Source: Tamarix chinensis (Eukaryota > Streptophyta > Magnoliopsida > Caryophyllales > Tamaricaceae). From it: 64,000 nt of DNA. This document shows positions 45,801 through 58,621 of this stretch, piece after piece. A program made the position numbers and the translations under genes. The stretch is taken from assembly GCA_030549775.1 (NCBI GenBank), contig CM060173.1:5058501-5122500 (forward strand). Reading direction: 5' to 3'. Positions within the stretch are counted from its first letter, which is position 1. The number at the start of each line of letters is the position of its first letter. The notes beneath the pieces were generated by a model that saw only the letters and a program-made list of their open reading frames with translations, was not told the DNA's origin and did no database searches.

Positions 45801-48800
45801 TGTTACCCCTCAAAATTTTCATTTAAAAAGGATATAATACAAAAGTAAACACAATAATTGGGGAGTGATACCACCACACCTAACTTAAAATAAATTTCCA
45901 TCATCTATCTCCTAATATGTGCAAGGCTAAAACCTATCTAACAAAACCTAAAATAGAAATTTGACCAAAAATCATCACTGATAAAGTCAATGAAAAAACC
46001 TGTAAAATCATCGTTGATAAATTAACGAAAAAACTTTAAAAAGCCTAGATTCTAAAATCATAACCAAAAAATAAAGAAAATGTAAGTTGCCACTTACAAG
46101 ACCAAAATAAATTTTCAATACAACCAATTAACATCCAAAATATTTACAAATAATTACAAGAGCCCTCAAGGGACAAAACTTTAGGTAGCTATAACTCTCA
46201 ACCCAAGTCCAAGTCACATCTAAATTAAATCAGAATACCTCCAAACAAGCATATAAAAAAACTTTGTATCAATATAATAATGTATTAAGTAAATAACTCA
46301 ACTCATAGTAATAGCATACGAACATAGATTCATATACTTACAATAACCGATAAAATATTAAAGACATGATCTCATATAAGGTCATGGAAAAAAAAGAAAA
46401 TATACATACTAATAAGAGTAGCAGAAGAAAATGACTCAAGATCAATGCATATCCCATAGAAAAAACATAAAATCTTTATTATGCAGGAATTTCCAAAAGA
46501 ACATGTTGTTGCAGTAGAATTATGAAATCAACAGAAGAACATAGAAGATAATGAATTTCATAAAATGTAGTTGGATTTTCATTACACGCTCACATAAAGT
46601 ATCATGTCATATTTACTTGTATACCACTATTCAATTTTCTTAATTCCATTCACATCATTCAATGATTTCCATATAATCATTCTACTTTAGTTCATAGAAA
46701 AACTTATGGAACAATTCCACCAAAAGATATTACATCACACATGTTAATTTACATTATTACCCATTTCATTGTATATCATATCATAGTTCACTTGTTTTAC
46801 TTATTGCACTCATTTAATTATCCATATTTGATGTATAGTATTTCTCACATCCGAAACAGAATAGTTTCCATATCCAAAATATAGTATTTTTCACATCTAG
46901 GGCATGATGACCAAGGAACCCACAACAACATGTCACATATAGCACTATGGATATGGCAAATACTGTGACCTATAGCTCTACGACCATGGCCATTATAACT
47001 ACTTAAGATACCCTAACCTTTAAGTATCGATACTCCCTATAGGACCTATAGATAACCTATAGAGTAGAGAAAGGAGCCTTATTGTGGCAATACTAGCATA
47101 ACACATAAACAATTACAGGTAATGTGTCTGCCACACAATTCTACCTCGGTAGCCATCCCAAGGAAACTCAATGTAGACTATATACAACCACCAACTATGA
47201 CCACAAATGTGACCTCTAGCACAATTTCCATAGGTACATTGAAACCACCAGGTATAACCATTAATGTGACCTATGACACAACTCTCATAATTCATTCCTT
47301 CCACCTATGATGACATATTCCATCATACATAACACTATCATAAATGTTCTTAAAAACCATCACATATGATTACCAATAAAGAATTCAACCACTTATATTT
47401 GCATTAATAAACATGATATCAAAAGAATAAATCATGGTATATTTTTACAGATTACATAACATCACAACCTATAAAATACAATTACAAAGAATCATGATTC
47501 AAATGTGAAGAACTTCACAATACCACACCATAAGAAAGCTATATGCCTTAGACACACAAACTACATGCCTTATTAACAACCCTATCATTTTCTTAGGAGA
47601 ATCAAAATGGGGAATAATACACATCAACACATGAAATTCTATTAACTAGGATCTTAGGAGGTTTGCCTAGCTTCTAAGCTATCATAGCACAAGAAGAAGG
47701 AAAACCCTAGCTTTAGGATCCATTAATACGCCTTCCTAGATCACCTTTCAAAATCATAAGACTAATTTAGAGAAAACTAATCCAAACAATAAGTTAAAAA
47801 CTCAATTTAATTTATTTTTAAATAAAAATAAATTAAAGGATCACATAAAACTCAATGTCAGAAACTATTCCCAAAAATTAGGATTTTAAAGCTCAAAATC
47901 AAAAGTTAGGCAATTCAAATCAATTAATCCCAATTGAAGGTATTATAATACAATTAAGGACATTTCAAATAATTATATAAAATCAATTTTAGAATAAAAA
48001 TTATAAAAATAAAAATTCCATAATTTCATTTGAAAGTTAGGGTTTTGGGCCAAAAAAATATAATTCAGTTAAATGTTAATGGTTTCTTTAAATTGAATGT
48101 TTAGAAATACAATTAAAATTGTTTTATAAAATATTATATACTCAATTGATTAAAAATAATAAAGAAAATACACAATTTATCAAAATAAGTATTTTTGAGC
48201 TTGAAATAAAAATTTGATCATATCTTACTCAAATATTTATAGTGACGGTTTGGAAATGAAATTAAACATATTTTAATACATATTGTATAAACAATTTAAT
48301 AAAATAACTATATTACACAATGCAATTTAAATCCATAAGATTTTTGACCTAAAAAATAAATTTCGATAAATTTTGCACAAATTTTTCAAATTGACAATTC
48401 CATCATGAAATTAAGTACATTTCAAGGTATACTGAATAATTAATTTATTAAAAATAGATTAATTGGATGAATCCAAGAAAATTAACATATACCACACAAT
48501 TAACCCATCCAAATTAAAGATACAACTCCCACATACATAATTCAATAATTAATTTAGCTTAATTAAAGCTAATTCATGAAATATAATCAAAATTAGAAAT
48601 TAGGGTTTGGTGTAAATATATGAAGTGCTGCAAAATTGGAGATAAGGGTTGTTGAAGCTTCATTGGGTCAAGGAACACTCGTCAATGGCCAAGTGAAGAT
48701 GGAGGTGGCCTTACAGTGGCGTCATTGATGTGTTGTGTTGTGGTGTGCTACTTGTTGTTGTTGTTTGCTGCGCCTAACTGTTGCTAGGGTCGACAATAGT

Positions 48801-49707
48801 GACAAGTGAAGGGAGTGGTTGAGTAGTTGCGAGGTGGTGTGGTAGTGGTACATGCGATGAAGGAGAGGTGGAAGAGAGTAAGGGAATGGCATATCAAGGT
48901 TGGGTTTTGGAACAAGAAGAAAATGAAAGAAAAAGAAAGAGGAAGGGGTTGGTTGATGAAGTTTTTTTTTCAACATATCTAAAATATGATAAATGGGTGA
49001 TTTTATCTAAAATTTATTTAATAAAAACTATCAACTAAAGATCCATGAAATAATAATTTTATTTTAGTAAAATTTCAAAAAACTAAAAGTAATTTAACAC
49101 ATTTTTGAAAATGTCCTTTATAAGCCAAAATGGGCAAAACTGAAGAAAATTAATTCCTAAAATATAATCATAAAAAATTTACATAAATATTTTTTATTTA
49201 ACATTTTTCAAATATCTTAACAACCTCTTGAAAAAATATAAATTCAAATACAAAATATTTTATATAGATAAAAGTCATTAAAAATGATTTTACCACTTTA
49301 AAGGAATTTTAATAATATAAAATCATTTATTTTTGTTAACGAAATATAACTCACAAATAATGTCATAATCACACAATGAGGTTATATTCAGGAAAAAAAT
49401 TAAAAACAACACACACAATAAAAACTTAAATATATTTTAAATGAAAATTGAATTACGTGAATTTATAAAATCATAGTCGTGAACAATTTTATCTCGAACT
49501 GTCTGCAACAATAAATGATTAAAAATAAATTTCAACATAAATTTGAAACCATCAATAAAACCATAAAATGAATCAAATCTTTAACAATCATTTACAAGAA
49601 ACTTGATTTAAATAAAATAACCCAATTAAAATAAAAGTTAAGATTTAGACTCATAAATTAACATTGCTATTTATAAAAATTAGGTTTTTGAGAAGCAAGG
49701 TGTTACA
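45801..49707 (-). mobile_element. 3.9-kb solo LTR of the long-LTR superfamily
   Basis: Plus-strand ends are TGTTACCCCTCAAAATTTTC and AAGCAAGGTGTTACA. On the minus strand it begins TGTAACACC, has an AT-rich leader, then a pyrimidine block (48980 to 48600), then a degenerate array of TATGG/CCATA-type hairpins (47330 to 46840), then a tail that ends GAGGGGTAACA. The architecture parallels the giant LTRs but it lacks the GGTAATTT minisatellite and is about 1.2 kb shorter. The flanking pentamers (CCATT and GTGGC) do not match, so the target duplication is not visible. It separates two parts of the Athila downstream ORF. Confidence 0.7.
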
Positions 49708-50490
49708 GTGGCTCGTAAAGATCATTTTGCTACTATTGCATCAAGAGAAATCACGGTCACTCAATACATTGATTGGTCATCGTCCCTTGAGACATTAGGT
49801 ATCAACGAAGAGGTTAACTACATGTTGGGTAGAAGAGGTTTAAGCCATTTCCTTACCCATGCTAATCATACAAGTAAAGGACTTACCATGGAATTCCTTA
49901 GGTCATTTCACATTGATTGGATATATAAGAATATCTCCTTTAGAATGTTTAATGATTCCTATAATGTTCATCTAGATAATTTTCATGATTTCCTTCATTT
50001 CCCTAGCATTAGGCGCAACACTTTTGATGACCCCGAATTATAGGATCTATGAGATTTTTGGGCAAAAATTACTTTACCCAGATGGGGATGTGCCCCTCAG
50101 CCTTTTAAAGGGCATAAAACCAAAGCCTTATAGATCTATGACCATGTCTTAAGATATATCCAAAGGTTGTTGGCGGGGAATCTTTTTGGTAGGGGTAATA
50201 GTAAGGGAAATATGAGAAAAGTTGAGTTATTTGATTTAATTTGTATGCTGAGAGACAATGCCCTCAATGGAGGCTACTTCTTCATCTAAAATCTAATTAA
50301 TATCATAAACCACTTGAACAATGACATTGTTGTAGGAGGTATTATTGCATTTAGCACCTATTGGTTGGGATACACCCTAGACCGTATCCCAGCCAATGTA
50401 CCAAGGGAATTCCTAGAGCTACAATATTGTGCTAATATGAAAATGATTTTTCATGGGGGCGGTCATTTCAAATTGGTGTACAATCAATAG
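49708..50490 (+). pseudogene. Athila downstream ORF (ATHILA ORF-1-like)
   Basis: An initial open frame of 112 codons (to 50043) and a readable continuation with stops to about 50490 resemble the plant transposon protein found downstream of pol in Athila elements. Landmarks are EITVTQYIDWSSLETLGI-type sequence (one residue different), LTMEFLRSFHID, FRMFNDSYNVHLDNFHDF and, further on, NMRKVELFDLICMLRDN and YTLDRIPANVPREFLELQYC. It has been called env-like in some lineages, but no membrane segment is evident here. In-frame stops follow 50040, 50050 and 50127. The N-terminal part is before 45801. Family assignment rests on remembered patterns. Confidence 0.65.
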
Positions 50491-51548
50491 GTGTGTATCC
50501 TATTCATAACAAAGCCTTCACTACTATCATTGATAACAGATCTACCGATTGGCTTCTGTCAACTACCATGCCTTGCCTTGGTCTCTCTCATCCTCAATTT
50601 GCCTATGACCCTTCTATCCATAATAGTGATCTACAAATCCCACCACTACTTGATCCTGCTCCCCCACTATCCTTTGACACTGCACCTAGCCCCTCCTCCT
50701 CTAACCAATCATACGGATGCCCATCCTTAAATCCCATGTTGATGTCCTTTAGGATTTTATTTCTCTAATTGACCACATGAACACTATGATACAACAAATG
50801 TATCAATGGCATCTTGAGAATGGATACTCGCCAACCTACCATAAACATTCACATCCCTTCCTCATTGTTTGTTTCCTTCCCACACACCGAGGATAATGTG
50901 TTTAAGCATAAAGGGGTTTCACTAGTCACTACCATCTATATTGCATTTCTTTATTTTATCTTCTTATGTTTCGCTAACCTTCTTTTTCTTCCTGCTTTCT
51001 TTTGTTAATCAATTTAGTGTGTTTGTTTTGGTGTGTTATTTTCTTTTCTTTTGATGTGTTTATTTTATTGCTTTATTTCATTAATCTATTTAGTGTGTTT
51101 GTTTTGGTGTGTTCTTTTCTTTCCTTTTCTTTTGGTATGTTTAATTATGTTTGAAAAAAAAAGAGACAGTTGGGGAAGTGATTGGCTAATGATGAAAATT
51201 TGATAGAACTCTCTACATATATTGATAATACATTAGTGAGATATATAGATTAAGAGCGTGTCCAACAAAAAAGGCCTTTAAAATATATTTTTAGCATGAA
51301 ATTTCCAATCAATGGCCTCTGAAACCACTTATTATTCTATCACTATAGTGGCTTATCTTTATTAAGTTCTTCATCTAAATTGAGATATATAAAAACAAAT
51401 TTAATAGCATTGGAACCAATGAGATCTTGAGCCTTATAGGTTGTTCATTTTTTTATATAGCCTCATTATTTTCTAATTGTGTGTATTCTCCTCCGATGTA
51501 TGAAACTAGAACTTACATTATTTCTCTTCAAGGCCACATATGAATTAT
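50491..51548 (+). other. Athila 3' untranslated region
   Basis: After the ORF the sequence is T-rich. ACACCGAGGATAATGTG (50884) matches the conserved GAGGACAATGTG box of Athila 3' regions. A direct repeat, CAATTTAGTGTGTTTGTTTTGGTGTGTT, occurs at 51010 and again at 51084 as a variant. GTTGGGGAAGTG (51168) resembles a secondary polypurine tract. Open frames at 50491-50768 are partly shadows of decayed ORF. The interval stops at 51548, where a chromovirus LTR intrudes. Confidence 0.55.
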
Positions 51549-54500
51549 TATAACACCCCAATTTTTACTACTGAAAAAATTTGTTTTAATACGAAAGCAT
51601 ATAAGTAAAATATTGGGGGTTACCGCTGTAATTGACATAAGTCTGGCTTGCCCAATCATCATTACATCAATCATACAGAAGAAAAATTTATACTATAACA
51701 TGAGTTTGGATATTAACTTCGAGTTACAATAAATAAAAAATACAAAGTAGGGATACCATGGATCAAGAGTCCAAAAAGATATTTGGATAAATACATCTAC
51801 TGGATAACATTACTCTTCACCCAAACACTCCGTACAGAAAATGGATCACTCATCCCCATATACTACATCATAAGCAACATAGTCATCTAGGGAATCTCCC
51901 AAAACCTATGCACAAGAATCAGGGTCTCTTGCTCGTGGGAATGAGAAGCACCCATAAAAAAGTGGTTAGTATGCTACATACTGAGAGAGGTAACAATACT
52001 ATCAAATCAGGGATACAAATAACGCATGCATGCTCAATTGATGATGAGCACACATTCAAATAAATAAAACATCTCATAAGATAAATAATGACCCATGCCT
52101 ATTTATTAGATATAACTATTGTCATTCTTTTATACACATTAAGTACAGGAACCTCACTATTCTTAAAAAAGTGGAACGGTCAGAAGCACCTTCTTAGGGA
52201 CAACACACCTAGGCCACTGTTATCATCCAGTGGAATAGATCTGAAAACATCACCTTCTCGGGGAAAAACACTTCCAAGCCACTAATATCTTCGGTGGAAT
52301 AGATATAAAAACAACACCTTTGTCCTGAATCACATACTATTCCACTTTAAATCATTAGTGTCTTATCCATAGGTTATGCTGTAGATTTTCATTCACGATG
52401 AGTAGAGGCCCCATTATTCTTAATATGGTGGAACTGACTGAAACACCTTCTCGGGGCAAAATGCTCCCAAGCTACTATTATCTCTAGTAGAATGGATATA
52501 AAACATCACCTTAGCCCTACTCACGTGCTCTTTCACTTTAAATGATTAATATCTTACTCATGATTGATTCACTAGCACTGAACACATTGAGGCAAAAAAA
52601 CACATCACGCAAGTCAAGATCCTTAGTTTCCTCAAACCCTAATTCCACACTCTTAGCATCATTCTCTCATATTGATTATTCAACTACCAATTATAATATA
52701 TCATTCTCGAATATCATCATTATTATTATACCCATAATTCATGATCTAACTCTCATGTCATACACATATGGTAATAATCTCATCTTGAGGTACTACTCAC
52801 AAAATTACCAAAACCCTAATTTCACAATGGTCATAATTCTTCTTGTAAGCCTCTTATGATTAACAAATTTAATATACATCCTTATAATGACACATTAGCA
52901 ACATATCCAGAATTGTAGGATTAGCTATAGGGTTTTATACATGGAACAATAAGATTTTCATTTTAGGTCGTTATGCCCTAATCAAACCATTATCTTATTT
53001 TCAAGAACCTAAGATAAACAATAATCCTTCTAAAACATCTCTCGGGATACCATTATCATACATTAATCCATATAACACATTAAAATACCAAAGTTTCCTT
53101 AGTATCCTATAATGACCAAAATAGCCTTAAGGATAACTAATAGCCTTTATTTTATAGAATCATGTACCTTCCCCAAACATTATTTTTTCAAATTCACAAT
53201 TTATCATCAAACCTCATAAATATGCTTATGTCCACTTATCATAGCTTATTTGGCCAATATTTCATGCCATAAAAAATATTTCTCACAATACTTCATTATC
53301 ATAATAGAAATATATACATACCTCTTATGCCTTCTTACTTTTATTCAAACACATATTCCATATAATCAGGACATATCATCACAACATATATTAAATCATA
53401 TAGTAATAATATCATGAAAATTTATATAACCATACAAGAAAATAACATGAAAACCCTAAAGCATCGATTAGTATCCTTACCAACTAAAACATATTCCATA
53501 TAATCACAACATATTATCACAACAAATATTAAATCATATAGCAATAATGTCATTGAAATTCACATAACCATACAAGCAAATAGCACAAAAACCCTAAAAC
53601 ATCAATTAGTATCCTTACCAACTAGGACACCAGACTCTAAGCATATAAATCCTAGATTTCATCCTTTGAGACCACCATAATATCACCTACAAAAAATAAC
53701 ATAATACACGATTAGGTTCAAAGAGTATAATCGATGGAAAAGTTAAGGTAAAGGAAGGTAAAATGAAAATAACAAGAGTCAAATGGAATCTTGAGTTTTA
53801 AGGATGTGTGGTGGAGATATGGTGAAAATTTGGTGGTGTTTGGATAAGGTTTAGGGGTGAAAATAGAATTACATGGCTGAAATGGAAAGTTCTACAGGTG
53901 TGCTACAAGCAGTGCACACCCAGGTCAAGAGTTAAAATCGTGCATGGCTAATTTGTGCGAAGTGGCACGACCATACTAGATCACTGGGTAGAACACAATT
54001 AATTCAAATAAATGAGTACGCGCGTGCAAGAAGAAATTTTAGTGTTGCACGGTCGTGCTTGTGCCCGAGTGCAAGTCGTGCATTTTATAAAAATGTGATG
54101 GATGCGAGGAAGAAGAGGGAAAAGAAAAGGATGGTGGTAGGCGGCGATGGCCAGTGACGGTGAAGGGGAATGATGAAGTGACATTGGAAGTTGGTCCACT
54201 GGTTAATGGGTGGTGGTGATAGAGGTGGCACACATGTAGAAACAAAGTAGAGAAGAGGAAGAAAAAGAAGAAGGAAGAAGAAGAGGGAGCTCGGGTAGTT
54301 ATTTTGGGCACAAAATAGGTAGAAGGTAAAGCAAAACAAAAGAAGAAGGAAGGAGAGTGAAATGTGTACATATATATATATATGCAAGAGGCATGCAATG
54401 GGTGAAAAATACAAAGGGAGGCGTGCAACGGTTGTGCAGGGTAATAGTGTAGAGGTCACAAGGGGTGGTAGGGAGGTGATGGTTGTGTGTTGTTGTGAAA

Positions 54501-54991
54501 TACTAGAGGGTGCAGCAAGAGATGATGATGGTGAGTGTAAATTGCGTGGGAAAGAAAAATGGTAGGGGAGGGTGTGCGTGTGTGTAGGTCGGGCAGCATA
54601 AGGGTGAGAGGTGGTGAGGGATGATGGATGATGGTAGTTGCAGTGGTGTTATGGGAGATGCAAGTTGCAAAAAGAAGGCTAGCTAAGTTTTACGACAAAA
54701 AGTTATAGAATAAAGGATAAAGGAAGGAAAGGGAAAGGAAAAGGGGGAAATGTTGTGGATTAGTTTTAGATAATTTTAGATTACCCAAAATAGGCAGGAT
54801 TAGTGATAATTTTTAGCTAATTTAAGATCGGGTTACAAATTATGGTTTATAAGATTCAATTATTCAAATTTGGTTAAGACTTTGGGATTAAGATATTTGG
54901 TTAAGGTTAAAATAATATTTTATCAATATAAACATTAAATTAGGGTATTAATAATAAGGGATTACGCTAAGAAAAATATTGGGATATTACA
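51549..54991 (-). mobile_element. 3' LTR of chromovirus-like element (3.44 kb)
   Basis: On the minus strand it starts TGTAATATCCCAATATTT at 54991 and ends AAAATTGGGGTGTTATA at 51549 (TGTTACA mutated). A polypurine tract and pol lie directly upstream on that strand. The domain order matches the giant LTRs: AT-rich leader, pyrimidine block (54750 to 54080), and a hairpin-type array (52530 to 52140) with repeated GTGGAA(T/C)...CTCGGGGCAAA...CCAAGC units. No GGTAATTT minisatellite is present. This is the copy that ties the long LTRs to a coding retroelement. Open frames 53999-54459 come from the pyrimidine block. Confidence 0.8.
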
Positions 54992-55010
54992 TCACTACCC
55001 CTTAAAAGAG
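54992..55010 (-). other. Polypurine tract of chromovirus-like element
   Basis: On the minus strand TCTCTTTTAAGGGGTAGTGA precedes the LTR. It follows the FGDKVSF-like end of the polyprotein (TTCGGGGACAAAGT), the standard context in plant chromoviruses. Confidence 0.75.
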
Positions 55011-56830
55011 ACTTTGTCCCCGAAGTTAACAAGTCTAGGTTAGGGAAGAAAAGGAAAAAGATGTAAAGAAGTGATCTCGGTGGTCAATCCTATAGGAGTT
55101 ACTACTACACTACCGGGGACTCCCCCCTTAAAAGAGAAAAACCCCAAACCTAACACACTTGAGCTAAAAATCTTAGGATGCATCTCACACATATCCTTCT
55201 CAATCTCCCTCGTGTAGGTCCTTCAAATCTTGGTGTCAAGAATCCTCAAAGGCCTCTCCTTGTAGGGCAAAGAATCATCAAGCTCGAACTCATCTGATCT
55301 AATCACGTGCAACGGATTTGTGACGTACTTCCTCAGCTAAGAGATGTAGAAGATGTTGTGAACTTGGGCCAACTTTGGTGGAACCCCTAGGCAGTATACA
55401 ACATTGCCAACCCTATCAAGAATATCATATGACCAATATACCTTGGGATCAACTTACCTTTCTAACCAAATCTTTATACTCCCTTAGTAGGTGAAACCCT
55501 CAACATAACTCTATCACCCGGCTCAAAACGATCACTACTGCGTCTCTGATCTACATAGCTCTTTTGATGACTCTATGATGCTCTCATTATATCTTGAAGA
55601 AACCAAACTTGTTGAGTCATCTCCTCAATCATCTCCGGTCCAAGTATAATAGTCTCATTGATGTTGTTCTAACATAAAGGTGTATGACATTTACGACCAT
55701 ACAATGCCTCAAAGGATGTCATCCCTATGCTAGTATGATAAATATTGTTGTACGAGAACTCAACCAGATGTAGACGATCTTCCCATGGAAATCCAAAACA
55801 CAAGCACTAAGCATATCCTCTAGATTCTGAATTGTCCTCTTAGTTTGTCCATCCGTAGTAGGGTGAAAGGTGGTACTCATCCTCAATCTTGTACCCATAG
55901 CCTCCTAAAACTTCCCCCAAAATTGTAAAAGAAGTCTCAAATCCCTATCAAAGACTATATCGGTAGGTGTGCCATGCCTATTCACCACAAACCTCTAATA
56001 TACATCAGCTAACTGATCCATACACCAAGTTGACATCATTAGCACAAAAATAGCAGACTTAGTAAACATGTCGATGATAAATCAAATCGTGTCACAAGCG
56101 CTATGAGTACTCAATAGCCCACACATAAAATCTATCGAGATGGAGTCCCACTTCCACCTCAAAACATCTAAAGGCTAAACCAATCTTGTAGGTATCTGAT
56201 GCTCGATCTTGACCTTCTAGCAAGTCACATGCCTTGACACGAACTCTGCTACCTCTTACTTCATGCAAGGCCACTAATAGATCCTCTTAAGGTCCTTATA
56301 CAACTTATCGCCTCCTGGGTGGACGGAATATGGAGTATAGTGACCTTCTTCCAAAATCTGGCACTTAAGATTAGTGCAACTATAAGGTACACACCAACGC
56401 CCTCTATAGAAAATGCTACCATCCTCATGAATCTAAAAACCCTTAGCTCTACCGTCCTAAATTTTTTGCCAAATCCTCCCAAGATTAAAATCCCCAAGTT
56501 TTCCTACTCAGATTTCATAAAAAATAGTTGGTGAAATTGTTAAAGCACACCTCTAAGTCACCCTACTGGATCATCTCTATTTCTATCTCATCAAACTCTT
56601 CCAGCAAACAAATAGACACCATAATAGAACTCAAAAAATGTGATTTCTTCCTACTCAAGGCATCTACGATGACATTGACCTTACCCTCGTAGTAGGTTAA
56701 CTTGATATCTTAGTCTTTCACCAACTCTAGCTATCTTATCTTCCTCATATTCAACTCCTTATGAGTGAATATATACTTGAGGCTCTTATGGTTGGTGTAG
56801 AATTTACACTTGGATGATCTTATCCACAAA
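55011..56830 (-). pseudogene. Chromovirus-like RNase H end and integrase
   Basis: Reading right to left: RNase H tail NHKSLKYIF near 56790 and NVIVDALSRK near 56680; an H2C2-type region GGDKLYKDLKR (56285) and WPCMK-stop-EVAEF; integrase core SISMDFMCGL (56135), IDMFTKSAIFVLM (56060), FDRDLRLLLQFW (55960), [19 protein letters not shown] (55850). The second motif has F for S and the catalytic Glu after GQT is Lys, so the DDE triad is broken. The C-terminal part has YDRVGNVVYCLGVPPKLAQVHN (about 55410) and a KERPLRILDTK segment (55260) typical of the linker before the chromodomain. A clean chromodomain fold is not obvious. Many stops and frame breaks. Confidence 0.75.
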
Positions 56831-57376
56831 ATGGCATGTGAAGCACCTCGGTTGAGCCCAAGATCTTTTCTGAACTCCTGACTAAACTTGGTGCCAGCAA
56901 TGACCTCCCTGAGGCTAGTTCTAACCTCTCTGCTAAAATCCTAGAGGTCATCCTCCCCAATACTAGATCTTACCTTTAGAACCTACGTCTCCGGCTTCCT
57001 TTTGACTAAAATGGAGGCTTGCTCCTGAACCCAAATGGTAGTGATACACGCCCTCTCATACAACGTGGCTAAGTCTTGAAAATCCATGGCACCCATTATC
57101 CTGTGGATGCTAAAATGGAGCTCCTGCTCAAACAGATAAACCACAGTCAACTCACTAGATGTAATCCCTAACACGAACATCAGTAGCTCCATAAATCGGA
57201 TGTGGTAATGTCTCACTATCATACTCCCCTGAGTCAGCTGCATGAACTCCTTTAACGTATCCCTCTTAAGACTCTCAAGGTAAATCTTAGCATGAATCGC
57301 TACCTTATAGTCATCCTAGGACATCTGTAGCCTGTCTAGTGCACAACGACCTACCCACCAGGTGTTGGCAACTCCA
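56831..57376 (-). pseudogene. Retrotransposon gag fragment joined to RNase H
   Basis: Reads on the minus strand ANTWWVGRCALDR, DDYKVAIHAKIYLESLKRDTLKEFM, LTQGSMIVRHYHIRFMELL, LFEQELHFSIHRIM, DLATLYERAC. This is the Retrotrans_gag domain pattern (WW..., F...Y...KR..EF..L.QGSM.V..Y...F.EL). Its downstream neighbour on the strand is RNase H, so protease and reverse transcriptase were lost in one internal deletion near 56830-56850. An 86-codon open frame remains at 56983-57243. Confidence 0.75.
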
Positions 57377-58189
57377 CATAAATTATCAATTTTGCATTTT
57401 TGATCTTTGTTGTGGAAATAAAAGAAGTTATAATAAGGATTGGTCAAATTCTAAATATTAGTATAATTTACTCAATTGAATTTTTGGTGTGTTATGTTGG
57501 TCTTGACAAATGGATAAGTTTTAATGATTATTTTGACATTAAGTAGTAATGTTTAACCAAGGTTTACGTGTATTTTTGAGATTTTAAATTAAAATGTGAG
57601 TTGTATTTGGATAATTGGTTATTCTAATATATTTGAATAATATGTAGTGGTAATGCCATACTGTCTTCTAATTTTGGCTCCATAAAATGTTTCAAAAATA
57701 TGAATTTTTCTATTGTAAAAATGGGAGTTTAATAATTTTACCTAAGTATTAAGATGGGGAAAATATAATTAGCAATCAATCATTAGAAATTAATTTGTAT
57801 GACATCAATTAACTACTTCTATTATAAATATCACCCTTAAACAACCTAAGCACATTGCAAATCACCAACTTGAACATCCACATATACTATCACATCTCCT
57901 CTATAGTGCTTTAAGAGAAGTCAATATGTCAAAACATAGGTCGTGAAACAAATATCAATTAAAGACAGCTTGGTAGTCACACTATGCCTAATGTGTTTAT
58001 ACGATACATTGTAATATACCGGCATAATTGAGGCCAACAATTTGAAGCAGTGCCCACAATCTTGATGTTGTTATAGTTTGTAATATTTTGATAATAATAT
58101 AGATATAATTGCAAGTCAATAAATTTGTTATAACATGCTAAAAATTTGATAACACTGAGTGGTGAGCATACTATGCAACCTTAAGACGA
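57377..58189. other. Unassigned insert interrupting gag
   Basis: AT-rich, without coding signal. TATAAATATCACC at 57829 resembles a promoter TATA box. The segment looks like an LTR (TGTT...AACA ends could be 57363 and 58154) but no matching target duplication was found, so it is left open. Confidence 0.35.
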
Positions 58190-58621
58190 CCGGGCCCTCA
58201 TCTCCAGCGTTTATCAGTGGAAGATGTCCCATAACCCTCCAAATTCAGTCCTCTCTGATACCCTCCTATGGGTGATGCGGAGGTGGTGCTGGCGGCTAAG
58301 ACAGATATTAGATGAACTTGATGAACACCTCAAAGGTCTTCTCCAAATGACCAATGCAGCCATTAAGTGCCATGATGAGTAGCTAACTGCAAGAAAGATA
58401 ATGTGTTAGGATAAAGCCTTCCTAACTTACTTACACATAATCACATTTCAATGCCACCTAGTTTATCCATCCTCGATTCCTCATAAGTTAATCCTAGTTT
58501 TTGAAAGGAAATCTAGTTTATCTGAAATGTGAAATAGAGCATTAAAATCAAACAGGGATCATTGAAAATCAAAATTTAAAAATAAAATACGGTAATCAAA
58601 ACCAAATTTATGATACTAACT
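58190..58621 (-). pseudogene. Probable gag leader and tRNA-Met primer site
   Basis: The G+C-richer segment at 58190-58380 reads on the minus strand as a plausible gag N terminus (Leu-Glu-rich then Pro-Pro-rich). Next to the LTR end at 58622 the minus strand reads GTTAGTATCATAAA (58607-58620), resembling the TGGTATCAGAGC initiator-tRNA primer site with changes. Together with the polypurine tract at 54992 this orients the element on the minus strand. The gag call is weak. Confidence 0.45.

Noticed and set aside
48722..48976. 84-codon frame on the minus strand
   Set aside because: Lies in the pyrimidine-rich block of the LTR 45801-49707; composition artefact.
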